64,000 bases of DNA, taken from contig OZ252015.1 of the NCBI GenBank assembly GCA_965247525.1, positions 1,240,001-1,304,000 of the forward strand. The letters are read 5' to 3'. Within the stretch, counting starts at the first letter, position 1. Every line of letters starts with the position of its first letter. The DNA comes from JAZKID01 sp965247525. GTDB taxonomy: Bacteria; Pseudomonadota; Alphaproteobacteria; Rhizobiales; UBA4765. The translations under genes and the position numbers were made by a program. The notes below the pieces were generated by a model, which was not told the DNA's origin, did not search any database, and saw only the letters and a list, made by a program, of their open reading frames with translations. Positions 32,550 to 41,079 of this stretch are shown one piece after another.

Positions 32550-33155
32550 ATGAAAAGATTTTCAAAAGGCGACAGCCTCGTTTTCGCGACGCATAACAAA
32601 GGAAAGCTGAGCGAACTGCAGGCGCTTCTGGCGCAATCGCAGATTGAGGCCCGCTCGGCAGATGCGCTTGGCGTGGTTGAACCGCAAGAAACAGGGGTGA
32701 CCTATTTTGAAAATGCCGCGCTGAAAGCAAAAGCGGCGGCATTTGCCACAGGTCTTGCGGCGCTGGGCGATGATTCCGGTTTAAGCGTCACCGCTCTTGA
32801 TGGCGCGCCGGGAATTTACTCCGCGCGCTGGGCCGGCGATCCACGTGATTTCAATGTGGCCATGGCGCGTGTCGAAAAAGAGCTTGCAGCGCGTGGCGGC
32901 AATGACACTTCGGCAAAATTTATCACATCGCTGGTGCTGGCAACGCCTTATGGGGACTGCATTGAATTTTGCGGTGAGGTTGAAGGCCGTTTGCAGTTTC
33001 CGCCGCGCGGCGACAATGGCTTTGGCTATGATGCAATCTTTGTGCCGGATGGCGAGACACGCACATTTGCTGAAATGAGTGCGGATGAGAAAAAAGCATT
33101 GTCGCACCGTGCCCGCGCGTTTCAGAAATTTTCTGCCGCATGTCTGCCCCAATGA
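32550..33155 (+). CDS. rdgB: Non-canonical purine NTP pyrophosphatase RdgB (XTP/dITP)
   Basis: House-cleaning enzyme that hydrolyses dITP and XTP. The 201-residue protein has FATHNKGKLSELQALL (residues about 10-25), TYFENAALKAKAAA, the metal-binding LGDDSGLSVTALDGAPGIYSARWAG, and GDNGFGYDAIFVPDGETRTFAEMSADEKKALSHRARA near the end, all diagnostic. It begins two bases after rph and overlaps hemW, so rph-rdgB-hemW is a typical alphaproteobacterial operon. Confidence 0.95.
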   Translation: MKRFSKGDSLVFATHNKGKLSELQALLAQSQIEARSADALGVVEPQETGVTYFENAALKAKAAAFATGLAALGDDSGLSVTALDGAPGIYSARWAGDPRDFNVAMARVEKELAARGGNDTSAKFITSLVLATPYGDCIEFCGEVEGRLQFPPRGDNGFGYDAIFVPDGETRTFAEMSADEKKALSHRARAFQKFSAACLPQ

Positions 33156-34318
33156 ACAAGACGGAAAACACGCGCGCGCCGGGGTTTGGCATTTATGTGC
33201 ATTGGCCGTTTTGTCTCGCAAAATGCCCCTATTGCGATTTTAACAGTCATGTGCGCCATACCGAGATCGACCAGTCGCGCTATGCGGCCGCCCTTGCGCG
33301 CGAGCTCAAGCATCAGGCGCAGTTCACATCGGGCAAGACCGTCAATTCAATTTTTTTCGGTGGCGGTACACCGTCGCTGATGCAGCCCTTTGTCATTGAA
33401 ACCATTTTGCAGACGGTGGGTGATTTGTGGTCGCTTGATCCCAATCTCGAGGTCACGCTTGAGGCCAACCCCACAAGCGTCGAAGCGCAGCGTTTTTCAG
33501 GTTTCAGGTCGGCCGGCATCAACCGTGTATCTTTGGGCGTCCAGTCTTTGCGTGATCCCGACTTAAAAAAACTGGGGCGCATGCACAGTGCGGACGAGGC
33601 GCTTGCGGCGTTGAAAATTGCGCAAAGTCTTTTTGAGCGCGTGTCGTTTGATCTTATCTATGCCCGCGAAGCCCAGACCCTAAAAGACTGGCGCGATGAA
33701 CTGCGTCAGGCGCTGACCTATGGCACCGAGCATTTGTCGCTGTATCAGCTGACGATCGAACCGGACACCATGTTTGAAAAGCTGCAGGCCAAGGGTCTTC
33801 TTGAAATTCCCGATGCCGATCTCGCGCGCGCTTTTTATGATATGACGCTGGAGCTCACCGACAAAGCGGGCGTTCCGGCCTATGAAATTTCCAACCATGC
33901 GCGCAAAGGCGCGGAATGCCGGCATAATCTCGTTTATTGGCGCTATGGCGATTATATCGGCGTTGGCCCCGGCGCTCATGCGCGGTTGTCCTTGCAAGGG
34001 AAACGCATGGCGTTAATGTCAGAAAAACATCCCGAAACATGGCTGACGCGCGTTGAAGCTGAAGGCCATGCCGCGATTGATATGGAATGGCTCGACATGG
34101 AAGCGCAGGGCGACGAAATGCTGTTGATGGGTCTTCGCCTCAAAGAAGGAATTGACCCGACGCGCTATCAGCGCCTGTCGGGCAAGCCGTTAAACGCGAG
34201 ACGGCTCGGGCAGCTGGAAGAGCAGAAATTTATCGAGCGGATCGACAATGGCCATATCCGCGCCACACATGAAGGCTGGCTGCTGCTGGATGCGGTTGTG
34301 GCAGATCTTGCGGTTTGA
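33140..34318 (+). CDS. hemW: Radical SAM protein HemW
   Basis: Haem-trafficking radical SAM protein formerly called HemN-like coproporphyrinogen oxidase. The 392-residue protein has the cluster motif CLAKCPYC (C25, C29, C32), FFGGGTPSLM, EANPTSV, RVSLGVQS and AYEISNHAR. The C after the cluster is CDF rather than the CxC seen in true HemN, which favours HemW. It overlaps rdgB by 16 bases; an alternative ATG at 33152 would make a four-base ATGA overlap and is equally plausible. Confidence 0.9.
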   Translation: MSAPMNKTENTRAPGFGIYVHWPFCLAKCPYCDFNSHVRHTEIDQSRYAAALARELKHQAQFTSGKTVNSIFFGGGTPSLMQPFVIETILQTVGDLWSLDPNLEVTLEANPTSVEAQRFSGFRSAGINRVSLGVQSLRDPDLKKLGRMHSADEALAALKIAQSLFERVSFDLIYAREAQTLKDWRDELRQALTYGTEHLSLYQLTIEPDTMFEKLQAKGLLEIPDADLARAFYDMTLELTDKAGVPAYEISNHARKGAECRHNLVYWRYGDYIGVGPGAHARLSLQGKRMALMSEKHPETWLTRVEAEGHAAIDMEWLDMEAQGDEMLLMGLRLKEGIDPTRYQRLSGKPLNARRLGQLEEQKFIERIDNGHIRATHEGWLLLDAVVADLAV

Positions 34319-34323
34319 AAGCT

Positions 34324-34530
34324 TTAATTTGATGAGCGCTTATCGCGCCGCTTCAAAGATTGCGTGCGCAGGACAAGGCACAATAAAAGCGTGAAGCCTG
34401 CAATACCGGTCAGGATATTTTCCCAGCCGGGCGGCAGCGCAAGCAAGAGCCAGAGCTTCGGGCCAAACAGAACATCGATGACAGCAAGGCCGCAAATCAG
34501 CCGTGTGACCCAGTCGCTCTTGAAATACAT
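34324..34530 (-). CDS. Small two-helix membrane protein, DUF2892-like
   Basis: A 68-residue protein, MYFKSDWVTRLICGLAVIDVLFG followed by a second hydrophobic stretch (LTGIAGFTLLLCLVL) and a basic tail. This resembles YgaP-type DUF2892 proteins (two transmembrane helices, first with RLI-G), but the match is partial. I chose the ATG at 34530 because GAGG lies nine bases upstream; longer forms contain an N-terminus without apparent function. It diverges from rsmI and its 3' end is 5 bases from hemW. Confidence 0.6.
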   Translation of the reverse strand: MYFKSDWVTRLICGLAVIDVLFGPKLWLLLALPPGWENILTGIAGFTLLLCLVLRTQSLKRRDKRSSN

Positions 34531-34673
34531 TGGCTTGACCCTCGTGTCTCTGCTGCCAGATATTTGAATCGAACCCATAATTGCATGGCCTCGCCTCATC
34601 AGGCCGCTCATTTCATCTCGTAACGGGAATGCCATTGATAGAGAAGCGCTTTCCATGCGAAAAACAAAGTTGC

Positions 34674-35576
34674 ATGGGAAAATCTGCCGCACAGCCGCTT
34701 CACGCAAGCAAAAGCTACACGCTTCATGGTCAGCAGGTGTATGTGCCGCAGGCGGCGCCCGGCCTGCATGTTGTGGCAACGCCAATTGGAAATCTGGACG
34801 ACATTACGATCAGGGCGCTGCGTATTCTGGCGGGCGCTGACCGCATCGCCTGCGAAGACACGCGCGTCACGGCCAAACTTCTTCAGCGCTACGGTATTAA
34901 AAACCCGCTTTTGTCCTATCACGAGCACAACACGCGCGAGGCAGGACCCAAGCTTTTGCACTGTCTTGAAAAGGGTGAGGCGATTGCGCTTGTGTCCGAT
35001 GCTGGAACACCTTTGATTTCCGATCCGGGCGCTGACCTTGTGGCGCGCGCGCATGAAAGCCAGGTCTATGTCAACGCGGTGCCGGGTGCATCGGCGCTTT
35101 TGGCCGCGCTGTCATCGGCCGCTTTGCCTGCTGACGAATTTCATTTTTTTGGCTTTCTGCCGCCCAAACAAACGGCGCGCCGCAAAGCGTTGGAATTGCT
35201 GAAAGAGCAGCGTGGCACGCTGATTTTTTATGAAACGGCGCCGCGACTTGCCGCATCGCTTTCCGACATGCTGGCTGTGCTGGGCTCGCGCGAGGCCGCC
35301 ATGTGCCGCGAACTGACAAAGCTGCACGAGCAGATTGTCAAAGCCCCGTTGGATGAGTTGGTAAAACGCTATGAGAGCGAAAACGTCAAAGGGGAAATTG
35401 TCATTCTTCTTGCCGCCGCAAAAAAAACAGACGATCTGCCAGACCCGTTGCCGCTGTTGAAAAAAGCAATGATCACACTGAGCTTGAAAGAAGCCGTTGC
35501 GCAAGTAACGAAAGCCACAGGCCTGCCGCGGCGCAGTGTTTATGAGCAGGCCTTAAAACTGAAAGATGGCGCGTGA
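34674..35576 (+). CDS. rsmI: 16S rRNA 2'-O-ribose C1402 methyltransferase RsmI
   Basis: Methylates C1402 in 16S rRNA. The 300-residue protein has GLHVVATPIGNLDDITIRALRIL, LACEDTRVT-like IACEDTRVTAKLL, YHEHNTRE, VSDAGTPLISDPGADLV, VPGASALLAALSSAALP and FFGFLPPK, all typical of RsmI (YraL). The ATG at 34674 is chosen as the last before the family start; earlier ATG codons give a longer N-terminus with no known sequence. The stop overlaps the yraN GTG start. Confidence 0.95.
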   Translation: MGKSAAQPLHASKSYTLHGQQVYVPQAAPGLHVVATPIGNLDDITIRALRILAGADRIACEDTRVTAKLLQRYGIKNPLLSYHEHNTREAGPKLLHCLEKGEAIALVSDAGTPLISDPGADLVARAHESQVYVNAVPGASALLAALSSAALPADEFHFFGFLPPKQTARRKALELLKEQRGTLIFYETAPRLAASLSDMLAVLGSREAAMCRELTKLHEQIVKAPLDELVKRYESENVKGEIVILLAAAKKTDDLPDPLPLLKKAMITLSLKEAVAQVTKATGLPRRSVYEQALKLKDGA

Positions 35577-35932
35577 GCTTTAAACGCAAGCGGGCAGAGC
35601 AGCGGGGGCATTTTGCCGAAATCTTGGCGCTTTTTTATTTGCTTTTAAAATTCTACTGGCCGGTTGCGCAGCGCGCCAAAACACCCAAAGGCGAAATTGA
35701 CCTGATCGTCCGTCGGGGACGCCAGCTGGTTTTGGTGGAGGTAAAAGCGCGAAAAAATCTCGAACTCGCGGCAGAGGCCATTTTGCCGCACCAGCAAAGG
35801 CGCATTATCAGTGCTTTTTCCCTGTGGCTGGCGCGCCATCCGCGCTATATGGACTGCGACACGCGCTGCGATGTGGTTCTGGTTGCGCCCTGGCGCTGGC
35901 CGCGCCATATCGTCAATGCCTTTTCACTGTAG
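35573..35932 (+). CDS. yraN: YraN-family protein (UPF0102)
   Basis: A 119-residue protein of the UPF0102 endonuclease-like fold. Visible motifs are RGHFAEILALFYLLLKFYW, RAKTPKGEIDLIVRRGRQLVLVEVKARKN, with the E-x-D ... EVK core of nuclease-like folds. The actual role is not established. The GTG start shares bases with the rsmI stop (GTGA), and rsmI-yraN-gshB is a common order. Confidence 0.92.
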   Translation: MSFKRKRAEQRGHFAEILALFYLLLKFYWPVAQRAKTPKGEIDLIVRRGRQLVLVEVKARKNLELAAEAILPHQQRRIISAFSLWLARHPRYMDCDTRCDVVLVAPWRWPRHIVNAFSL

Positions 35933-35941
35933 GACATCGAA

Positions 35942-36880
35942 ATGCTGAAAATTGCCGTGCAGATGGACCCGATCGCGCAGATCAAAATTGCAGGCGATAC
36001 GACTTTCGCCCTGTTGCTGGAAGCGCAGGCGCGCGGCCACCAGCTGTTCTATTACACGCCGGCTGATATGAGTTTTTCAGGCAACACACTGACAGCGCAT
36101 TTAAGCATGTTGCAAGTAAAAGACGAGCAAGGCAGCCATGCGACGCTTGGCGCGCCGCAGCGAACGGACTTGTCGCAAATGGATGTCGTGCTGCTGCGTC
36201 AAGACCCACCCTTCGACATGGCTTACGTCACAACCACGCATTTGTTGGAAAAAATTCACCCCGAAACATTGGTCGTCAATGATCCGGCCTCTGTGCGCAA
36301 TGCGCCTGAGAAAATCTATGTCACGGAATTTTCGCATCTGATGCCGGAGACATTAATCACAAGATCAAGAGCGGATATTGAGGATTTCATTACTGCGAAT
36401 GGCGATGTCGTTATGAAGCCGCTTTATGGCCATGGCGGCGCAAGTGTTTTTAAAACGGGCAAAAATGACCCCAATAAGGGCGCATTGGTTGATCTGTTTG
36501 CAGGCCTGTCGCGCGAACCGTGGATGGTGCAGCGGTTTTTGCCTGACATTTCGAAGGGCGATAAACGCATTGTCCTGATCGACGGCGTTTTTGCAGGTGC
36601 TTTAAACCGTGTTCCCGCCGAGGGCGACATTCGCGCCAATCTGGTGCGTGGTGGCACGGGGTCGGTTAGCGATCTCAGCGCCCGCGAGCGCGAAATTTGC
36701 GATGAGCTTGGCCCGCATTTGAAAGCAAAAGGCCTGCTTCTTGTCGGGATTGATGTGATCGGCGGTTATTTGACCGAAATCAATGTCACATCGCCAACAG
36801 GACTGCGCGCGATCACCCGCCAAAGCGGCGTAAACATGGCCGGAAAGGTCGTTGACGCGATCAAGGCGCGTCGCCGTTAA
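35942..36880 (+). CDS. gshB: Glutathione synthetase GshB
   Basis: ATP-dependent ligation of gamma-glutamylcysteine and glycine. The 312-residue protein has IAVQMDPIAQIKIAGDTTFALLLEAQARGH at the start, VLLRQDPPFDMAYVT, an ATP-grasp region with VMKPLYGHGGASVF, and the C-terminal LVGIDVIGGYLTEINVTSPTGLRAI. All are diagnostic of the prokaryotic enzyme. It follows yraN by 9 bases and precedes comM. Confidence 0.96.
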   Translation: MLKIAVQMDPIAQIKIAGDTTFALLLEAQARGHQLFYYTPADMSFSGNTLTAHLSMLQVKDEQGSHATLGAPQRTDLSQMDVVLLRQDPPFDMAYVTTTHLLEKIHPETLVVNDPASVRNAPEKIYVTEFSHLMPETLITRSRADIEDFITANGDVVMKPLYGHGGASVFKTGKNDPNKGALVDLFAGLSREPWMVQRFLPDISKGDKRIVLIDGVFAGALNRVPAEGDIRANLVRGGTGSVSDLSAREREICDELGPHLKAKGLLLVGIDVIGGYLTEINVTSPTGLRAITRQSGVNMAGKVVDAIKARRR

Positions 36881-36948
36881 GGCGCTTCGTGCTAGACCGC
36901 GCCCCCAATTCTGTTAAAGTACAAAGCGGCGTTAAGGGGCTTTCGCAT

Positions 36949-38481
36949 ATGGTTGCACGGGTTACCACTGTCGCTTTCATCGGTATGGAAGCCAAACTGG
37001 TCGATGTGCAGGTGCATATTACTCCGGGAATTGTGGCGTTCAGTGTTGTCGGCCTTGCCGATAAAGCGGTCGCTGAATCGCGTGAGCGTGTGCGCTCCGC
37101 ACTCTATGCTTCAGGGCTTTCGCTCCCCGCCAAACGCATCACCGTCAATCTTGCGCCCGCTGACCTTCCCAAAGAAGGCAGCCATTATGATCTGCCGATT
37201 GCGTTGGGGTTGATGGCGGCAATGGGCGCTATTCCGGCGGACGCAATTTCAAATTATGTCGTGATGGGCGAACTTGCGCTTGATGGCGCCATTAGCGCGG
37301 TTGCCGGCGTGCTGCCCTCGGCTGTTGCTGCGAATGCCCACGGCAAAAATCTGATCTGCCCTGAGGCCTGCGGGCCGGAAGCGGCATGGGCGGGCGAAGA
37401 CATTGATATTTTAGCGGCGCCGACACTGATCTCGCTGGTCAATCATTTTCAAGGGACGCAGGTGTTGTCGCGGCCAAAACCCCTGATGAAGAAAAACGCG
37501 CACCAGCTTCCCGATCTTGCCGATGTGAAAGGCCAGGAAAGTGCGCGCCGCGCGTTGGAAATTGCAGCGGCTGGCGGCCATAATATACTGATGTCCGGCC
37601 CGCCCGGCGCAGGAAAATCAATGCTCGCCGCAAGACTGCCATCGCTGTTGCCGCCGCTTAGCCCGTCTGAGCTTCTTGAAGTGTCGATGGTGGCCTCTAT
37701 TGCCGGCGAGCTCGCTGATGGCGCGCTGTCGCCTGCGCGTCCGTTTCGCAGCCCGCATCATTCAGCGTCGATGCCGTCCCTCGTTGGCGGGGGCTTGCGG
37801 GCAAAGCCGGGCGAGGTTTCGCTCTCGCACCATGGCGTTTTGTTTCTCGACGAGCTGCCCGAATTTCAGCCCAATGTTCTTGATGCCTTGCGCCAGCCGC
37901 TTGAATCGGGCGAGGCGGTGATTGCGCGCGCAAACTACCGCGTTACCTATCCGGCACGCTTTCAGCTGATTGCGGCGATGAACCCTTGCCGCTGCGGCCA
38001 TTTTGGTGAGCCGGGCTATGCGTGCAGACGCGGCAAAAACTGCGACAGCGAATATCAAAGCCGGATTTCCGGACCCTTTCTTGATCGCATCGATCTTTTT
38101 ATTCATGTTCCAGCGGTGTCGGCGCGCGACATGATGGATGGCGCCACGGGCGAGCCTTCTGAAAAAGTTGCCGCGCGAGTTGCAGCGGCACGTGGCATGC
38201 AGATGGCGCGTTATAAAGCGCTTGGATACGAAAATATCACGCTCAACGCGCATGCGCCGCAGGCCTGCCTTGATGAAATTTGCGCGCTTGATGCAGATGG
38301 CCGAAAGCTGCTTCAGCAGGCCGCTGAAAAAATGCAATTGTCAGCGCGTGGGCTGACGCGCGTGTTGCGGGTTGCGCGCACGCTGGGTGATCTCGACATG
38401 TCGCAAAATTTAAGCAAAATCCATCTGGCCGAAGCCTTGTCGTATCGGATGATGCATGACCGTCGTGCATTGGCCGCCTAG
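36949..38481 (+). CDS. comM: ComM/YifB-family AAA+ ATPase (Mg-chelatase-like)
   Basis: A 510-residue protein of the ComM/YifB group, a hexameric helicase involved in natural transformation by branch migration. The N-terminal domain reads VTTVAFIGMEAKLVDVQVHI, then SERVRSALYASGLSLPAKRITVNLAPADLPKEGSHYDLPIALG (by its ends), and the AAA+ domain has Walker A GPPGAGKSMLAARLP, the Walker B FLDELPEFQP and a four-cysteine region CRCGHFG...CRRGKNC. ATG 36949 matches the family N-terminus; a GTG at 36889 would add 20 unrelated residues. The next gene starts on the base after its stop. Confidence 0.9.
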   Translation: MVARVTTVAFIGMEAKLVDVQVHITPGIVAFSVVGLADKAVAESRERVRSALYASGLSLPAKRITVNLAPADLPKEGSHYDLPIALGLMAAMGAIPADAISNYVVMGELALDGAISAVAGVLPSAVAANAHGKNLICPEACGPEAAWAGEDIDILAAPTLISLVNHFQGTQVLSRPKPLMKKNAHQLPDLADVKGQESARRALEIAAAGGHNILMSGPPGAGKSMLAARLPSLLPPLSPSELLEVSMVASIAGELADGALSPARPFRSPHHSASMPSLVGGGLRAKPGEVSLSHHGVLFLDELPEFQPNVLDALRQPLESGEAVIARANYRVTYPARFQLIAAMNPCRCGHFGEPGYACRRGKNCDSEYQSRISGPFLDRIDLFIHVPAVSARDMMDGATGEPSEKVAARVAAARGMQMARYKALGYENITLNAHAPQACLDEICALDADGRKLLQQAAEKMQLSARGLTRVLRVARTLGDLDMSQNLSKIHLAEALSYRMMHDRRALAA

Positions 38482-39420
38482 ATGAAAAAAACGGCGCTTC
38501 GCGTTAAAAACGATTTACAGGCGAAAACAGCAGCGTTGCAAAGCGCGCTTCGCAGCAGCACAGGCGCAATGCAAAAGAAAACAGATGTCAATGAGCCGCT
38601 GGTCAGCCTCGGCCGTTTTGGGAATCTTGAAGTTCGCCTTGCGCGCAATGCTGCCGAAATTCGTAAAGCGCAAGCGCTTCGCTACAAGGTTTTTTATAAA
38701 GAAATGAAGGCGAAACCCAGCGTCTGCGCCAAAATCCTGCGTCGTGATGCGGACCGTCTTGATCCTTACTGCGATCACGTTCTTGTGCTTGATCACAGTG
38801 AGGATGATGCCAGCAATCCGCGCAAGCAGGCCAAGGTCGTCGGCACCTACCGTTTGCTGCGTCAGGACGTTGCGCAAAACAGCGGCGGCTTTTATTCTGA
38901 AGATGAGTATGATCTGGCGCCCTTGCTGGCGCGCCATAAAAATCTGAAATTTCTCGAGCTTGGACGTTCTTGCGTCCTCAAACCCTATCGCAACAAAAAA
39001 ACAGTGGAACTGTTATGGCACGGCGTGTGGACATATATCCTCGCGCACAAAATGGACGTGATGATCGGCTGTGCCTCACTTGAGGGCGCGGACATTACCG
39101 AACATGCACAGGCGTTGTCATTTCTGAAATACAATCACGCTACCACGGATGAATGGCAGGTAAGCGCTTTGCCGGAGCGAAGAGAGCGCATGGATATCGT
39201 TGCCAAAGACCAGATTGAACTTAAAGCCGCCGTGCGCTCACTGCCGCCGCTGGTCAAAGGCTACCTGCGTCTTGGCGCTATGATTGGCGATGGCGCTGTC
39301 GTCGACAAACAGTTCAACACGGTCGATGTGATAATGGTGTTACCGGTGAAAAACATTTCACCAAAATATATTGGCTATTTTGGCGCAGATGCGACGCGTT
39401 ATGCGGAAAAAGAAATTTAA
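38482..39420 (+). CDS. OlsB-like GNAT acyltransferase
   Basis: A 312-residue protein with an N-terminal extension of about 45 residues followed by the hemolysin/ornithine-acyltransferase domain: LGRFGNLEVRLARNAAEIRKAQALRYKVFYKEM, VVGTYRLLRQ, ELGRSCVLKPYRNKKTVELLWHGVWTYI. This is the layout of OlsB, which adds an N-acyl group to ornithine in ornithine lipids. A partner olsA is not seen here (plsC at 49108 is a general acyltransferase), so ornithine-lipid synthesis is possible but not shown. It begins one base after comM and ends in a four-base overlap with the opposing nfuA-like gene. Confidence 0.82.
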   Translation: MKKTALRVKNDLQAKTAALQSALRSSTGAMQKKTDVNEPLVSLGRFGNLEVRLARNAAEIRKAQALRYKVFYKEMKAKPSVCAKILRRDADRLDPYCDHVLVLDHSEDDASNPRKQAKVVGTYRLLRQDVAQNSGGFYSEDEYDLAPLLARHKNLKFLELGRSCVLKPYRNKKTVELLWHGVWTYILAHKMDVMIGCASLEGADITEHAQALSFLKYNHATTDEWQVSALPERRERMDIVAKDQIELKAAVRSLPPLVKGYLRLGAMIGDGAVVDKQFNTVDVIMVLPVKNISPKYIGYFGADATRYAEKEI

Positions 39421-39983
39421 GCGCTGACCTGCTCGACGCCCTGCACATCAGGCAAAAAATGCCGCAGCAAGTTTTCAATTCCGTTTTTCAAAGTCATTGT
39501 TGAAGACGGGCAACCAGCGCAGGCACCGCGCATTTTCAAATAAACGATCCCGTCACGAAAGCCGACAAATGTAATATCGCCGCCATCATTGGCAACGGCG
39601 GGGCGAATGCGGCTGTCGAGCAGTTCCTTGATTGTGGCAACCGTATCGGCGTCTTTCGTATCAAAAAATTCCGCATCGCCTTGTGCGGAAAATGCCGCGT
39701 CCTCGCCAAGCAGCGAGCGGTTTGCAAGATAATGGTCCATAATCATTCCAAGAATGGACGGCTTTAAATGTGCCCAGTCGCTGTCATCTTTTGTGACAGA
39801 GATAAAATCGGTGCCAAAAAAAACAGCGGTCACGCCTGCAATAGTAAACAAGGCGCTGGCAAGCGGCGATGCCGCAGCTTCCGCGCTGTTTCGAAAATCA
39901 CGCATGCCTTCTTCCATGACCTGGCGGCCGGGCAGGAATTTCAGGGTTGAAGGGTTGGGGGTCGTTTCGGTTTCAATGAACAT
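39417..39983 (-). CDS. NfuA/NifU C-terminal-domain iron-sulphur scaffold
   Basis: A 188-residue protein starting MFIETETTPNPSTLKFLPG, the N-terminal domain of alphaproteobacterial NfuA-like proteins, followed by the NifU-like domain with RPAVANDGGDITFVGF and the cluster-binding KMRGACAGCPSSTMTLKNGIE (C-x2-C). Residues before the ATG at 39983 are not conserved and the open frame upstream is unlikely to be coding. It probably delivers Fe-S clusters to target proteins such as MiaB or HemW, both in this window. Confidence 0.93.
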   Translation of the reverse strand: MFIETETTPNPSTLKFLPGRQVMEEGMRDFRNSAEAAASPLASALFTIAGVTAVFFGTDFISVTKDDSDWAHLKPSILGMIMDHYLANRSLLGEDAAFSAQGDAEFFDTKDADTVATIKELLDSRIRPAVANDGGDITFVGFRDGIVYLKMRGACAGCPSSTMTLKNGIENLLRHFLPDVQGVEQVSA

Positions 39984-40014
39984 GGGTGTGATATGGCGTT
40001 TGCGTGCGGCTTGT

Positions 40015-41049
40015 TCAAGACAGAAAGCCAATGACCTTCTTGGTGTCTGCAAGCACCGGGGCTGCAATTGTGGTCGCGCGTGCGGCGCCATCGGCGAGAA
40101 CTTGGTCGATGGCCGCAGGATTTGTAAGAATATCACGCATTTTTGCTGTGATTGGCGCTATGCGCGCAACCGCGAGATCGGCAAGCGCATTTTTGAAAGC
40201 TGAAAATTGTCCGCCGCCATAGGTCGATAAAATGTGTGCTGTGCTGTCACCCGAAAGAGCTGCAAAAATACCTATCAGATTTTGCGCTTCAGGCCGTCCT
40301 TCCAGTCCTGCGTGTTCGGACGGCAAGGGCTCTGAATCGGTTTTTGCCTTTCGGATTTTAGAGGCAATGGTGTCGGCATCGTCCGTCAGGTTGATGCGTG
40401 AATTGTCGGACGGGTCGGACTTCGACATTTTTTTTTCGCCGTCGCGAAGGCTCATCACGCGTGTGGCAGGCCCGGTAATCAAAGGCTCGGGCAAGGTAAA
40501 AAAATCTTCCGGCAAACCGAAGGCTGCAAGACGCTCTGCATAATCCTTATTGAATTTTTGCGCGATATCGCGGGCAAGCTCCAGATGTTGTTTCTGGTCG
40601 TCGCCGACGGGCACATGTGTCGCACGATAGGTGAGAATGTCAGCGGCCATTAAAACCGGATAGGCATAAAGGCCGATGCTGGCATTCTCGCGGTCTTTGC
40701 CCGCTTTTTCTTTGAATTGCGTCATGCGGTTCAGCCAGCCAAGGCGCGCTGTGCAATTGAGGATCCATGCCAGCTCGGCATGCGCGCTGACGCGGCTCTG
40801 GTTGAAAAGAATATGTTTTTTTGCGTCCACCCCCGCAGCCATGATGATGGCGGCTGTCTGGCGCACGCTTTGCTCCAATTCCGCGGGGTTTTGCCAAACG
40901 GTGATCGCATGCATGTCGACGATGCAGTAGAGACACTCATGCGTGTCCTGCAGTTTCACCCAGTTGACGATGGCGCCAAGATAGTTGCCGAGATGCACAT
41001 GTCCAGTGGGCTGGATGCCGGACAGAACGCGTGGTTTTGTTTCACTCAT
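40015..41049 (-). CDS. trpS: Tryptophanyl-tRNA synthetase TrpS
   Basis: Charges tRNA-Trp. The 344-residue protein has the class I signature PTGHVHLGNYLGA near residue 16 (HxGN type), ADILTYRATHVPVGDDQKQHLEL, and the second motif EKKMSKSDPSDN. It is on the minus strand, downstream of murJ by 30 bases, and followed by the NfuA-like gene. Confidence 0.97.
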   Translation of the reverse strand: MSETKPRVLSGIQPTGHVHLGNYLGAIVNWVKLQDTHECLYCIVDMHAITVWQNPAELEQSVRQTAAIIMAAGVDAKKHILFNQSRVSAHAELAWILNCTARLGWLNRMTQFKEKAGKDRENASIGLYAYPVLMAADILTYRATHVPVGDDQKQHLELARDIAQKFNKDYAERLAAFGLPEDFFTLPEPLITGPATRVMSLRDGEKKMSKSDPSDNSRINLTDDADTIASKIRKAKTDSEPLPSEHAGLEGRPEAQNLIGIFAALSGDSTAHILSTYGGGQFSAFKNALADLAVARIAPITAKMRDILTNPAAIDQVLADGAARATTIAAPVLADTKKVIGFLS

Positions 41050-41079
41050 TGGGTGTCATCACTTACGGGGTTTGTAAAA

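Noticed and set aside
34531..34785. Longer N-terminus for the small membrane protein upstream of rsmI
   Set aside because: The extra residues would overlap the rsmI leader and show no membrane or family pattern; the ATG at 34530 has a good ribosome-binding site.
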